Part shown: positions 37,780-48,171 of the stretch, piece after piece
How the letters are laid out: each line of letters starts with the position of its first letter
How positions within the stretch are numbered: the stretch's first letter is position 1
Origin: Alisma plantago-aquatica
Lineage: Eukaryota > Streptophyta > Magnoliopsida > Alismatales > Alismataceae
DNA length: 64,000 bases
Reading direction: 5' to 3'
Assembly (NCBI GenBank): GCA_963693085.1
Contig: OY856414.1
Location: 264,315,001-264,379,000 of the forward strand
The notes under the pieces: model-generated
The model's database searches: none
What the model was told of the DNA's origin: nothing
What the model saw: only the letters and a program-made list of their open reading frames with translations
Made by a program: the position numbers and the translations under genes

Positions 37780-38045
37780 CGAATTTTGCTACTCCCGACC
37801 CTGCTGCATCGCCACCGTCGGCCCTTGCCTTCGTGCCGCCTGCTACTGCTGCTGCTGCTCGCCGCCGCCGCTACCTACTGCTGCTTCTCTAGATCTGCTC
37901 GCCGCTGGTGCCTTTCCTTCTCTGCTCAGCTCCCTTCTCCCACCGCTAGTGTGCTTGGCTCCCTAGCTTCTCCTATCGCTGGTGTGCTCGGTGCCCTTCT
38001 CCTCACACCGCCGCCTCCGTCTCCATGCTGCTACCAACAGTAGGC
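37780..38045 (+). other. C-rich low-complexity block in CACTA#2
   Basis: CTGCTGCTG, CCGCCG and CTCCT runs produce an open frame of about 85 codons rich in Leu, Ala, Pro and Ser. I see no domain. It corresponds in position to the purine-rich block of CACTA#1 (5580-5900), so it is more likely a leader/promoter segment than a gene. Confidence 0.5.
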
Positions 38046-38071
38046 CCTCCTCTTCTTGTTCCAGTAGCCTG

Positions 38072-38268
38072 CTCTTCTTCTTTCTTCTCCCTCCTTACCA
38101 ACAGCAAGCACAGACGTGTGGGATGGCATGACTGTGGCTATGTTGGTTGACCACACGACTGTGGCCGTGCTTCCCAGCACGACCGTGTGGTCAGCCAACA
38201 CAACCACAGTCATGCCAGCCCACACAACCGTGCTTGCTGTTGGTAAGGAGGGAGAAGGAAGAAGAAGA
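38072..38268. repeat. 197-bp imperfect palindrome in CACTA#2
   Basis: Left arm CTCCCTCCTTACCAACAGCA (from about 38088) and its complement at about 38235-38255 anchor arms of about 95 bp that pair at roughly nine of ten positions, with a centre near GTGCTTCCCAGCACGAC. No equivalent is seen in the CACTA#1 leader. Confidence 0.85.
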
Positions 38269-38282
38269 GGGTATATATTCAA

Positions 38283-38480
38283 ATGAAATCAATTATGAAT
38301 TTGTGATGAAATCAATTATATGATGAAAGTAATTATGTTCAAATTAATTATGTTCAATTATACGATGAAATCAATTAATATGTTCAAATCAATTATGTTC
38401 AATTATATGATGAAATCAATTATGTTCAAATCTTGTGATGAAATCAATTATGATGAAATCAATTGTGATGAAACCCTAAC
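38283..38480. repeat. AT-rich short tandem repeats (GATGAAATCAATTATGTTCAAAT)
   Basis: GATGAAATCAATTATGTTCA and shorter variants recur about eight times with variable lengths. A looser ATGAAACCCTAACATC repeat follows to about 38575. Confidence 0.75.
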
Positions 38481-38589
38481 ATCTACATGAATCCCTATTG
38501 CATGATGAAACCCTAACATCGACATACTCTATATGATACCTAAAATTGTGATGAAACCCTAACATCAATTGTGATGAAACTAGGATTGC

Positions 38590-39047
38590 ATGTATTGGAA
38601 TGGCAACATACATGTATTTCTTGGCCTAGAAACCCATCCAAGATTTACTCATTAGGAGTAAATCTTAGATAGTCCCCAGTTTGGGACTGTTCTTGAAAAC
38701 CTAATCTCACTTAGGATGTAAGTGTATAATGTGTACTGGGTTTTCAAGAAAATTTCAGTAGCATTTCCCCATTTGTTCTTTAAGTACATATGTAATTGGA
38801 GAACAGCGGGGAAATGCTGCCGAAATTTTCTTGAAAACCCAATACACATTATACACTTACTAGTGAGATTTGGTGTTAAAGGATGGGATAGGTGGTACAA
38901 ATTTATTATATATAAGATGAAACTAGGATTGTAGGTATTGGAATGACAACATACATGTATTTGTTGGCCTAGAAACCCGTCCAAGATTTACTCATTAGGA
39001 GTAAATCTTGGATAGTCCCCGGTTTGGGACTGTTCTTGAACACCAAA
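38590..39047. repeat. Shared CACTA palindrome flanked by about 110-bp direct repeats
   Basis: The palindrome at 38697-38877 is the counterpart of 4681-4874. Two direct copies of a block containing GCCTAGAAACCC, AGATTTACTCATTAGGAGTA and GTTTGGGACTGTTCTTGAA flank it at about 38590-38703 and 38931-39047. CACTA#1 shows this block on one side only. Confidence 0.85.
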
Positions 39048-39345
39048 GGAGTTATAGTGGATGAATTGGGTTTCACTTTAGTGAACTTTGAAAAGATTGG
39101 CGAGAAGGGTGAACCATTCATATTGGCATCACAGGCGAAATAAGTATTTTATATCGATGATCCTGCAAATGATAAATGGTCGGTTGTTCTTCATGGTAAA
39201 AGACAGTTCATTGAAGATCCTATAGATGAAGAAGAGTACTATGATAAGTATGATGAATCCAGTCCATTCTCAGTTGGGTTTCCAACTCCACAAAATATTG
39301 AAGCTAAGATGACTTATATGTGCGCAGAGATCATAATGAAGGATT
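39048..39345 (+). pseudogene. TNP2 remnant (DUF4216 end) in CACTA#2
   Basis: From 39048 the reading ELGFTLVNFEKIGE matches CACTA#1 (1640-1670, minus strand) almost residue for residue, through YIDDPANDKWSVVLHGK to MTYMCAEIIMKDC-like drifted sequence. A stop replaces a codon near 39139, and indels follow near 39285. The whole transposase-associated, tnp2 and DUF4218 part is deleted, with the break falling directly after the flanking direct repeat. This copy therefore cannot supply transposase. Confidence 0.88.
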
Positions 39346-39553
39346 GTTAATTGATAAAAGATCACAATTTTAGAGGCATGCATGTTTATATTTTTTGTAT
39401 GTTTCATTTTTAAATGTTTCATTTTTATATGTGAACTATATAAAATGCTAAATGTTTGCTTTTTTAATATCAAAATCATTTTCAGATATAATGTTTCATT
39501 ATCTTCTAGTTAATACAAATGCTAAATGTTTGCCTTTTTAATGACATTTTCAG

Positions 39554-42500
39554 ATGGCTGACCATGATGTCCATGATGAGCATGATGTCCATGATGAGGA
39601 TGATGTCCATGATGAGCATGGCGAGGATACCAATGTAAGTTTTAAAAACATATCCAATATTTCTATAGAAATTCATTATCTTCTAGTTATGTCATATATC
39701 CTATATTTCTATATTGGGCTAATTCAGTGTGTTTATTTTGTCAAATTGTAGGTTGATGGTGCACATGTACCCTCTGAAGCACTGGAGGCACTTGATGCAC
39801 CTCACCAAAAAGTTAACTAGAAAAGGGGCATCACTCTGCTGAAGAAGTTAACACCACTAAGGGGCAGTGGATCTAAATTGGTTGTGGAGTTTGATAATGC
39901 AGGAAATGCAATTGAAGTGAACCGCAATAATTTTGTAAACTGTCTTGGGTGTATCAGTCGAAGCCATTGTGGTTTTAAGTATGATAATTGGCATAAAGCT
40001 CCTCAGGTGAAGAAAGACTTGATATGTAAGGATTTATGCGTGAGTTATTATTATTTGCAATTCTATTTTGTAGATTACAAATTCTATTATTTGCAATTCT
40101 CATTTTTTTACTTGGTAAGAGCCTTTCTCTTTATTAGATAGAAAAAAGATTGTTATGTAAAGGTATAGATGAAAAAGAAAAAGCGAGAACACCTATACAT
40201 CATAACTAAGAAGAACAAACAATCAATCATACATACATACTATCTCTACTATGCTTTTCCAGCAATTCTTATTATCAGTAGCCAAACTTCTGAAGATTCT
40301 GTAGTTCCTCTCTCTCCAGATGATGAACAGAGTAGTAAGACAAAAAAGCTGCTATTTTTTCATCTTCATCTTCAAACAGTCTTCAGGACATCTAGGGACA
40401 ATGTCAATATACCCATCATTCACGCCATTTCTCTAGGTTGTAGCAGCAAAGTTACAATTAAAAATGGTATGAGCAATACTTTTAGAATCTTCCTCACAGA
40501 AATGATAGTGAGAGGCAAGATGGAATCCCACCTTCTATAGATAATCAAGTGTTGGTAACTTGCCTAAATTTTTTTTCCACGCATTGATAATCATGACTCT
40601 GGGATGATCGAATTCCCAAAGCCATTTTGCCCAAGCAGGATGCGACTTACTGCCTCTAATAACATTCCAAGCATCTTTAATCTTCAGAAAATGAAGACCT
40701 TGAATACTAATCGAATCCTCATCATAAAGCTCAATACCAACATCATCAATACATCTCCTGAACTCCTTACATCATCTTCTCTCTGGGATGACCCAATTTT
40801 TATTACAAATGAAACTACTAATAGCAATTCTATTTTGGGATACTAGTTAATAGCAATTCTATTTTACAGAATCTGTTTGCATTGGATGAGAAGCTGCATC
40901 ATAAAAGCGTGATGCAACGCACTGGAAAGATGCTAAGGAACTATAGGACAAATCTCAACAGAGAATAAATAAAATATGGTGATAAGAAGAAGAAGTCAGT
41001 CCTTGAAAAGTGGAACTTCCTGGACAAAGAAGATTGGGACACATTTTTTGCTTCAAGACAAACTGAAGAATTCAAGGTATTAAGCGTCACACCCAATTTA
41101 ATTAATATATGTTGTATTCACCTATTCAAGATTAACCTTTAGTGTTACTAACCAAAGTAAATTCCCAGGAGTGGCTTCCTCATCCTTGTCCAGTACACCG
41201 CAGATTTAGCATCGCCAAACGGCCTTCACCCAGAGGTCTAGAAGTTGGCAAGTCTTTGGACGTGTTAGGGGTGCAGGCGTTGGTGTGGGCATCAAAGCGT
41301 TCTTTGGGCCATCCCAGCGCAAACCTATCGCAAGAGTGGGACTTTCACAAGAAGAGGTAACCTATTCTTTTTTTAGAATATTACTGCAAAAGGGAATTCA
41401 ATAATAAGAACCTAATGTTTCTTTTATCCATGTATAGGAGAATAAGAGAGTCGAGGATATAGTTGCTAAGAAGGTCAAGGAAGAAATGTTGCAGTGGCAG
41501 GCATCTCAGGCTTCCAATCAGCCTGTGGCGACCCACTCTTCTCCTGATGCACATGCTGAGAGTAATCCTGTAGACCCACCACCTAGCACGTCTGCTGTAA
41601 GTACTTTTTATGACATAGTAGCTAGTCTTTTCAAGATGATATGTTTTCAAGATGATCTGTATATATGTATAACATTCTTTATGTAAATTTTTAGGCGTTG
41701 AAGCCATTCCTCTTAAAAAATGAAGATTATATTATTGCAGAGGCGCAGGCTTACCCGTCCCTTCCTGGGGCAATGATTCACAGGGCTACAATGCCACATG
41801 GTTACGTTCATGTGAGCCCGATACGTGTATTCCCCGATTGGAGGGAAGCTACATTGCCATATGCCCACCCAGATATTGATACACTTGCCGAGGCAGAAGG
41901 CATGGTGATATTGTAACCCAAAGCAGATTTCGTCTACACTACTGAAATTGTAAGATAAATTTACATTATGTTAAATTGCTAATGTGTATATATGAGGTCA
42001 ATTGATCTGAAATTATATATACAGGTTAAAAAGAAGACACCCGGAGCATCTAGGCCTCCACCTCTACTTCCTGCATTACCAAGTTGGGTTCCAACTGACC
42101 TAAAATTCCGATTAGGTCCTTCTTTTAAGGGAATGGTAGTATGGCTACACACACATAATATACATTTCCCTATAGTTGTTTCTTTAGAAGCGGATTATGC
42201 AAGTCAATCATACGAAATCTCTCTATTTATACAAGATATTATTGAGTTGTTTATCTATGATTGGCTGAATACATCAATGATAGAGGCATGGATAAGGTGA
42301 GATCTTGTTTATACATCCATATGCCTTATATAGGATCCGGTGATCTAGTTTCTTATATATTAATGCATACGTAATACATGTTTTGTAGCAACTTAGTCGA
42401 AATTCAATGTAAACAATTTGGATTTGAACATGTGGGGTTTTTGATTCCATCATTAATTAGTCTGGTAGCTAAAGACCCTGATAGTGTTCAACAATATTGT

Positions 42501-43367
42501 TGTGATGCTTTTAAAATTTTTGGTCAAAAAAAGAAGACGATAATAATAGCTCCATTCAATGTGAAGTAAGTTTACTTTGCTTATAATTTGGAGTTAAGAA
42601 AATTACATTTTTATTGTGGATTTTGAGTTATTAATTTTTATCTTTTTTACCTCTAGCATGAAGCATTGGGAGTTACTAGTTATTCTCCCCGGGACGTTCA
42701 TTGTCTATTATCTAGATCCTGCATTGAATCCAAAAATTGGACACGTAATGAGAATGGCATTATTCTGGTGAGAAATATTTAATTTTTATATACGTTAACA
42801 TATGTTATTACATTACTATTTAATTATGCAATTTACTATGTTACATTAACATGTAGGGGTTTAGATGCATTCAAAAAGGTTGGAGGAAAGGTCCCCAGTA
42901 AGAAGAACCAGCCAATAATTTGGGAGAACGTGAAAGTAAGTTCCCGACTCTAATGTATATGTTATTTATGTGAACTATGCTTATTTGTATTTTTTAATAT
43001 TTTGTATCCATTTTATAGTGTGCTACACAAGACAACGGCTGGGCATGTGCATACTATGTGATGCAGTTTATGGACATGATTATCAAACATGCAGATGAAA
43101 TCACTGCCATACCTAAGTTATTATATATAGTCTCATTAGATAGTATGAAATATATCAATCTTATTTATATATTATTACTTATATATATACATCATTCTCT
43201 TTGTAGGTGTTTAAAATTGATCCCACTACAGGTAAAGCCTTAAAATATGTACATGCTCCATATACGATGGAAGTATGAAATGACATAAGAGAAGAATGGG
43301 CAAGAGCCATACAAGCAGTGGGGACTGTAAGATATAATTGGGATGCTGATAGCGATGATGAATGATA
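39554..43367 (+). pseudogene. CACTA second gene: Transposase_24-like plus Ulp1/C48 protease-like, multi-exon
   Basis: Exons are inferred from frame and similarity, separated by AT-rich introns. MADHDVHDEHDV starts at 39554. An exon at about 39752-40037 has VVEFDNAGNAIEVNRNNF, typical of the Ptta/En/Spm transposase_24 family. It continues at about 40870-41075 (KMLRNYRTNLN) and about 41437-41600. At 41697-41916 HGYVHVSPIRVFPDW leads to the usual VLWPK region, here with a stop for Trp. From 42030 on the protein is Ulp1-like: HWELLVILPG at 42664 (His), YYLDPAL (Asp) and QDNGWACAYYVM at 43029 (Gln and Cys). It ends DADSDDE at 43367. Several stops (for example at 39819, 40963 and 43276) make it a pseudogene. 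Ulp1-type domains are known in some plant CACTA and MULE elements. Confidence 0.8.
40109..40850 (-). mobile_element. LINE 3' fragment inserted in a CACTA#2 intron
   Basis: Minus-strand translation gives GLHFLKIKDAWNVI, then VGFHLASHYHFCEEDSKS and IAHTIFNCNFA, the zf-RVT zinc-binding region that follows LINE reverse transcriptase. The remainder is degenerate. A T7 run at about 40109-40115 fits a minus-strand poly(A) tail, and GCAATTCT(C)ATTTT occurs on both sides (about 40099 and 40845), a plausible target duplication. The family differs from the 12-17 kb LINE. The exact edges are uncertain. Confidence 0.7.
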
Positions 43368-44182
43368 TTTTTTAAATGAATGTTAATATACGTATGAATG
43401 TTTCTACATGTATTTGAATGTTTCTACATGTGTGAATGTGAAAATTGAATTAATGTCTGAATGTATCTACCTATGTGTGAATGTGTGAAAAGAATATTTG
43501 TTGATTTTGCAAGTTTGTGGCCTGTTTGTTGGCTGATATCAATGGATGTCGTAAACCTGCAGTTCAGTTCCACTGAACTATAGGTTCTCATCCTTCTCCT
43601 TCCTTGATGCTTCCTTTTGTTGTTTCTAATTTGAGACCGTTTGGTCCAACCTTAGACTACCAAACAACCATTTCACTGAGTGAGATGGCCGTCTGGGCAG
43701 CCAAACGGGTGTCGCAAGTAGGTGAAATGGTCGTTTGGGGGCCAGGTTGATCATAGATCGATTTGGCTAAGTTCAACCCTTGAACTGACTGGGTTCACAT
43801 CCAAATTAATTGGATACACACTCTAAAAATATATTTTAATTAATTGTAGGATAATAGCAAATTTAATTACCTAGACCTCTAGATCAATAAAAATAATTTG
43901 AAATTTCTCCCACCATCTTATAACCTTGGTGTATTCTTCTTCTTGAGGTGATCTTGTGAGGTGGAGCTTCATCACCCTTGGTGATCATGTGATTAATGCT
44001 TGTGATCCTTGGAATTGATCTTCCTAAAGGTGGGTGATATAACACTCTACCCTCACTATTGACAAGGGAAGTTGCAAAAGCTTCCTCCACCATTGTTGAC
44101 ATAAAGCACCAAGCTTTGAAGCTCAATTGGAGGCGGTTTATATAACTTAAACCCTTAAACATTGATATTGCATTCAATTCTC

Positions 44183-44405
44183 CATGATTTGTTATTCATC
44201 TTGTTTTATTTTGAACTTCCTTTGATTCATTGTTGTAATTTCCATGAAAATGACAGTAGTTCTTGGATGAATGAAGGAAGATGATGATGACATCATCTTG
44301 GACACTTTTCCAAAGAAAATCCTATTCCAAACGGTTTCAACAAATGTGTTCAATCGGTTTCCACAAGATCGTTTGAACTTAAACGGTTTCATCAAACCGT
44401 TTGGG
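44183..44405 (-). repeat. Left arm of 220-bp inverted repeat
   Basis: Pairs with 45690-45908. The chance frame encoded in both arms is conserved at about nine residues in ten, which gives an idea of arm identity. Shared phrases include GATGATGTCATCATC and ATTGAACACATTTGTTGAAAC in complementary orientation. Confidence 0.9.
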
Positions 44406-45689
44406 AGTAAACAGTTTCAAACCATTTGGAAGAGTTGACCACAGTTGACCATTTGGAGATTTGATGCTAATGATGATGGTCAATGACCTATTAAGTTTAG
44501 TTGATTAACTCCAAAGGGTTCATTAGTTGAAGGTCCATCAAGTAGAAAACCCTAATCGAGTTAAGTGCTGATTTTGTAATTACTTGATTTAGAACTTTGG
44601 GTTGATTGACCCAAACGGTTTCAAAACTATTTGGGAATCACCCAAACGGTCTCAAGACCGTTTGGAGGTCAACCAAGACCGTTTGGAGGTCTAAGGTTGA
44701 GTATGATTGGGTATTTGAAGATCTAAAGATACCAAATTGTAATACAGTCAATTGCTGATTTGATAATCAATCCAATGACCTAAACCCTAATTAGACTTCA
44801 TCAATTTTGATGATAATTAGGGAAAACGATCTCAAGACCGTTTGGAGTTCATCCAAATGACCTCAAGACCGTTTGAGGTCAGGTCATACCCAATTTGGAT
44901 GGTGGTCCAATGATTTCAAAGTAAATAGTTTCACAATGACTAACATTGAAGGTTCATCGATTTCAACCCTAATTCAATTGGGTTCAAACCCTAATTGGTG
45001 ATCAATTGAATATTTAATCAATAAAAGGATGATTCATTAATCTCAATTGAAGCATGGTGATTAGGTTCAATTTATTAGTAATTACATGGATTCAATTGAT
45101 AAAGGAGTTAGTCTTGGAAACCCTAAATCGATTAGAGAGGTTGAGACCCTTTTTGGTCCATTCGGTTTTGAGGAGGTTTGGACCAAACGGTCTCAAGACC
45201 ATTTGGGACCAAACGGTCTCAACATACATGTTGAGATTATAGTTCGCATGGATAAGTTCATCCTGGCTTCATAATGTATACCTTATACAACTTTATGTCA
45301 AACAATTAATTGTCCTTGAATGACTTTGAATGACCCTGACCTTAGAATCCAACTCTGACCTCTCGAATCACATGTATCCTAAAAATGATATCCCAAATGA
45401 CCTAAACCCTAATAAGAAACCCTAATGTGGAATAATGAGAACCCATGGTAACTTTAGGTTTTGTTTATATTTCAGGGTGATCTACTATCTTTCTCATAAT
45501 CTAGGACTTGTGGAATCCAGATCTAAGAATTAAAGGTATGTGGATATAATGATAAATATGAATTAAGTGACCCAACATCCAATGCATGCGTGCATGTGGA
45601 ATATGGTATCAATAAGAAAAGTTTTAAGAAACTTATGAAGAACATGTGATAACTCTGATGGATGTATGTAATTCAGGTTGGGGGTTGAA

Positions 45690-45908
45690 ACCCTCGTTTG
45701 ATGAAACTATTTAAGTTCAAATGGTCTTGTGGAAACCGATTGAACACATTTGTTGAAACCATTTGGAGTAGGATTTTCTTGGGAAAAGTTTCCAAGATGA
45801 TGTCATCATCATCTTCCTTCGTTCATCTAAGAACTACTGTTGTTTTCATGGAAATTACAACAATGAATCAAAGGAAGTTCAAAATAAAACAAGATGAATA
45901 ATAAATCA
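45690..45908 (+). repeat. Right arm of 220-bp inverted repeat
   Basis: Complement of the left arm. Strong pairing ends at AATCATG (45908). Outside, weaker similarity (ATTGANTG) continues for about 15 bp, so the true end may lie slightly further out. Confidence 0.9.
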
Positions 45909-45930
45909 TGTCGATTGAGTGAAGGGTATG

Positions 45931-46168
45931 TGGGTAGGAAGTTCAAATGTAAATGTACTATCTCCCTGATATATAGCTCAGCTAGGTCTGACACCTTGGA
46001 AGTGGTCTTCAAGGCAAAGAAGTGTGCGGACTTGGTAAGGCAATCTACCACAATCCATATCGCATCATGACCTCTCTTGGTCTGGTTAGACCTACCACGA
46101 AATCCATGGTGATCTGCTCCCATTTCCACTCTGGAATCTCTATTGACTGTAAAAGTCCACTGGGTCAT
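45931..46168 (-). pseudogene. Gypsy-B integrase catalytic-core fragment
   Basis: Minus-strand reading includes GHDAIWIVVDCLTKSAHF, the block with the first integrase catalytic Asp, then ALKTTSKVSDLAELYIREIV. It stops at VHLH where the inverted-repeat block begins. The remainder of the core with the second Asp and the Glu is missing; only the C-terminal tail survives, beyond CACTA#2 at 36922. Confidence 0.8.
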
Positions 46169-46609
46169 TGAGGAGGATGGGTCCTCTAACGACTACGGAG
46201 TCCACTAAGTAGGATATGTGTCAAATATATATCTAACGACTATGGAGTCCACTCCACCAGCTCTTCTAAGCTCTTCCACTATTGGATATCAAAAAGTCAT
46301 TGGCTCTGTCGATCTTAGTCCAAGTAGAGGTCTACAAACTTGAGTATCAATTCATAAAGTTGAATGGGAAATTTAGTACGAGCAACAACATTTCATAGAT
46401 ATCACTAGTGACACTCAAATTGGCTAATATTAGTGTATCATATTTCAGTGGTACTAACTCATCTCTATGTTGCTTGTACTAAATTTCCCATTCTCTTGGG
46501 TGTCACCCAAACTTAATCTAATGTGTGACACCCAAATTGATAACTCTGATGGATGTCAATTGAAGATTTAATCAATCAAAGGATGATTCATTAATCTCAC
46601 TTGAAGCAT
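46169..46609. other. Scrambled filler DNA in gypsy-B
   Basis: The segment mixes two short copies of gypsy sequence (CTAACGACTACGGAGTCCAC at about 46185 and again at about 46234), an inverted repeat (GAATGGGAAATTTAGTAC at about 46363 and its complement near 46478), and, at 46538-46608, pieces matching 45646-45664 and 45000-45045 of the neighbouring inverted-repeat block. It has no frame. Confidence 0.7.
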
Positions 46610-46999
46610 ATTCATTTGGCATGTAACACAGCTGGCGACATATGCTACAATGTCTCTCTTCATTCCTGGTCACCAGAAATACCTCTATAGATCCTTAAAC
46701 ATCTTTGTAGTGCCCAGGTGTACCGTATACTTAGAACCATGAGCATCTAGCAAGATACGTTCCTTCAACGGTGAATCTTCAGGAACCCACATACGGTTCT
46801 CAAATCTGATCCCTCCATCTATTCCCACTGAGAGATAGGTCTGGGGCTTCTTCAATAAGCCCTTCATCCTACTAAGTTCTGAATTGGTCAATTGGGACGC
46901 CACTATCTCGCTCAACAACTCTAACTGAATCTGAATATTAGCCAATCGAACTCAGTCCTCTAACGACTACGGAGCCTACTCCACCAGCTCTTCTAAGCT
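46610..46999 (-). pseudogene. Gypsy-B integrase zinc-binding (H2C2) region, copy 1
   Basis: Minus-strand frame from 46945 includes LELLSEIVASQ, then MWVPEDSPLKERILLDAHGS and VHLGTTKMFKDL, the integrase H2C2 N-terminal region with His-x-His-like histidines. The cysteine half lies beyond the end of the frame, near C-P-G-M-K-R. The 390-bp block is repeated at 47336-47727. Confidence 0.8.
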
Positions 47000-47335
47000 C
47001 TTATGATGAGCAACATACATGTGGAATAGTGTATCATATTCAATTGAAATATGATACACTAATATTAGCCAATTTGGGTGTCACACAAAAATGTACTAAG
47101 TATGTATCACTTTTTCATCCCGGACACAAGTTCTCACATTTGTTGATATACTTAGTACGAGCAACAACATTTCATAGATATCACTAACTCATCTCTATTG
47201 ATAATGTCCCCCATCACCATCAGTTATAAGTAACTAAACCAACGCTATAATCATCTGCACCACAAAAAGGGCACCATCTAGGACACTATCGGCGTCAGTT
47301 TTATACTATAAGTTTGCAAGTATGATATATAACAG
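47000..47335. other. Second scrambled filler segment
   Basis: Contains the palindrome GTGTATCATATTCAATTGAA (about 47030) with its complement. At 47153-47200 it repeats TTAGTACGAGCAACAACATT and flanks, also found at 46372. No frame or domain. Confidence 0.65.
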
Positions 47336-47727
47336 ATTCATTTGGCACGTAAGACAGCTGGCGACATATGCTGCAATGTCTCTCTTCATTCCTGGTCACC
47401 AGAAATACCTCTGCCGATCCTTAAACATCTTTGTAGTGCCCGGGTGTACCGTATACTTAGAACCATGAGCATCTAGAAAGATATGTTCCTTCAATAGTGA
47501 ATCTTTAGGAACCCACATACAATTCTCGAATTTGATCCCTCCATCTATTCCCACCGAGAGACGGGTCTGGGGCTTCTTCAATAAGCCCTTCATCCTACTA
47601 AGTTCTGAATTGGTCCATTGGGCCGCCACTATCTCGCTCAACAACTCTAACTGAATCTGAATATTAGCCAATCGAACTCAGTCCTCTAATGACTACAGAG
47701 TCCACTCCACCATCTCTTCTAATCTCT
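47336..47727 (-). pseudogene. Gypsy-B integrase zinc-binding (H2C2) region, copy 2
   Basis: Near-identical to 46610-46999. This copy is the one contiguous with RNase H to its right, so it is likely the original position, and copy 1 the duplicate. It reads VPKDSLLKEHIFLDAHGS and ends RQRYFW, slightly longer than copy 1. Confidence 0.8.
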
Positions 47728-48171
47728 TCCACTAATTGGATGAGATAGTTGCACACCTAAGCTATTTCCAACTCAACACATCAGCTACAACGTTCACCTT
47801 CCTAGGATGATAGGCGATGGTGAAGTTGTAATCCTTCATGTACTCCATCCATCATCGTTGTCGTAGGTTCATGTCTCTCTGTGTCAGGAGGTACTTCAAT
47901 CTCTTATGGTCAGTGTGGATCTCGAAGGTAGCACTATACAGGTAATGCTTCCATATCTCAATGCATGGATGATAGCAGCCATCTCTAAGTCATGTGTTGG
48001 GTAGTTCACCTCATTGGGATTGAGTTGTCGGGAGGCATATGCAACCACATGCCGATTATGTTCCAATACACAACCAAGTCCCATCTTCGAAGCATCGGTG
48101 AATATTACAAAACCCTCATTGCCAAAAGATAGGGTCAATACTAAAGTAGTGTTTAGTTTCTCCTTTAGCTC
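47728..48171 (-). pseudogene. Gypsy-B RNase H
   Basis: The minus-strand frame from 48138 gives [20 protein letters not shown] and [20 protein letters not shown], the RNase H signature with the first catalytic Asp and the LE pair (DLEMAAI). The frame is broken near 47930, but [23 protein letters not shown] sequence continues, with the later Asp (TDH). It follows reverse transcriptase directly. Confidence 0.85.

Larger units (their letters stand above)
37266..43545 (+). mobile_element. CACTA transposon, copy 2, inserted in gypsy-B
   Basis: The left terminus CACTTCTACAGAAACAACG starts exactly where the gypsy-B frame breaks. Subterminal GTCGG/CCGAC repeats follow to about 37720. The interior holds palindromes shared with CACTA#1, a short remnant of the TNP2 gene (DUF4216 part), and a multi-exon second gene with Transposase_24-like and Ulp1-like regions. 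I cannot find the right terminus: after the second gene ends near 43367 the expected GTAGAAGTG-type end is missing, and unrelated repeat DNA begins by about 43546. The right edge given is approximate. Confidence 0.85.
43546..45930. mobile_element. Unclassified inverted-repeat block with reiterated AAACGGTCTCAAGACCGTTT motif
   Basis: This block separates CACTA#2 from the resumed gypsy-B integrase. It holds arms of about 220 bp in inverted orientation (44183-44405 and about 45690-45908). Scattered through it are about fifteen copies of a palindromic motif with core AAACGGTCTCAAGACCGTTT or half-sites such as CAAACGGTTTCA. No transposase or polymerase frame is present. It could be a foldback or non-autonomous MULE-like element, or two inverted LTR pieces of a family whose U3 carries this motif. 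Neither edge has a clear target duplication. Confidence 0.55.

Noticed and set aside
37786..38043. Leu/Ala/Pro-rich 85-codon frame resembling a signal peptide
   Set aside because: Caused by CTG/CCG repeats in the CACTA#2 leader; no mature protein follows.
44192..45901. Matching 67-codon frames in opposite orientation
   Set aside because: The match is due to the 220-bp DNA inverted repeat; there is no start-to-stop gene structure or domain.
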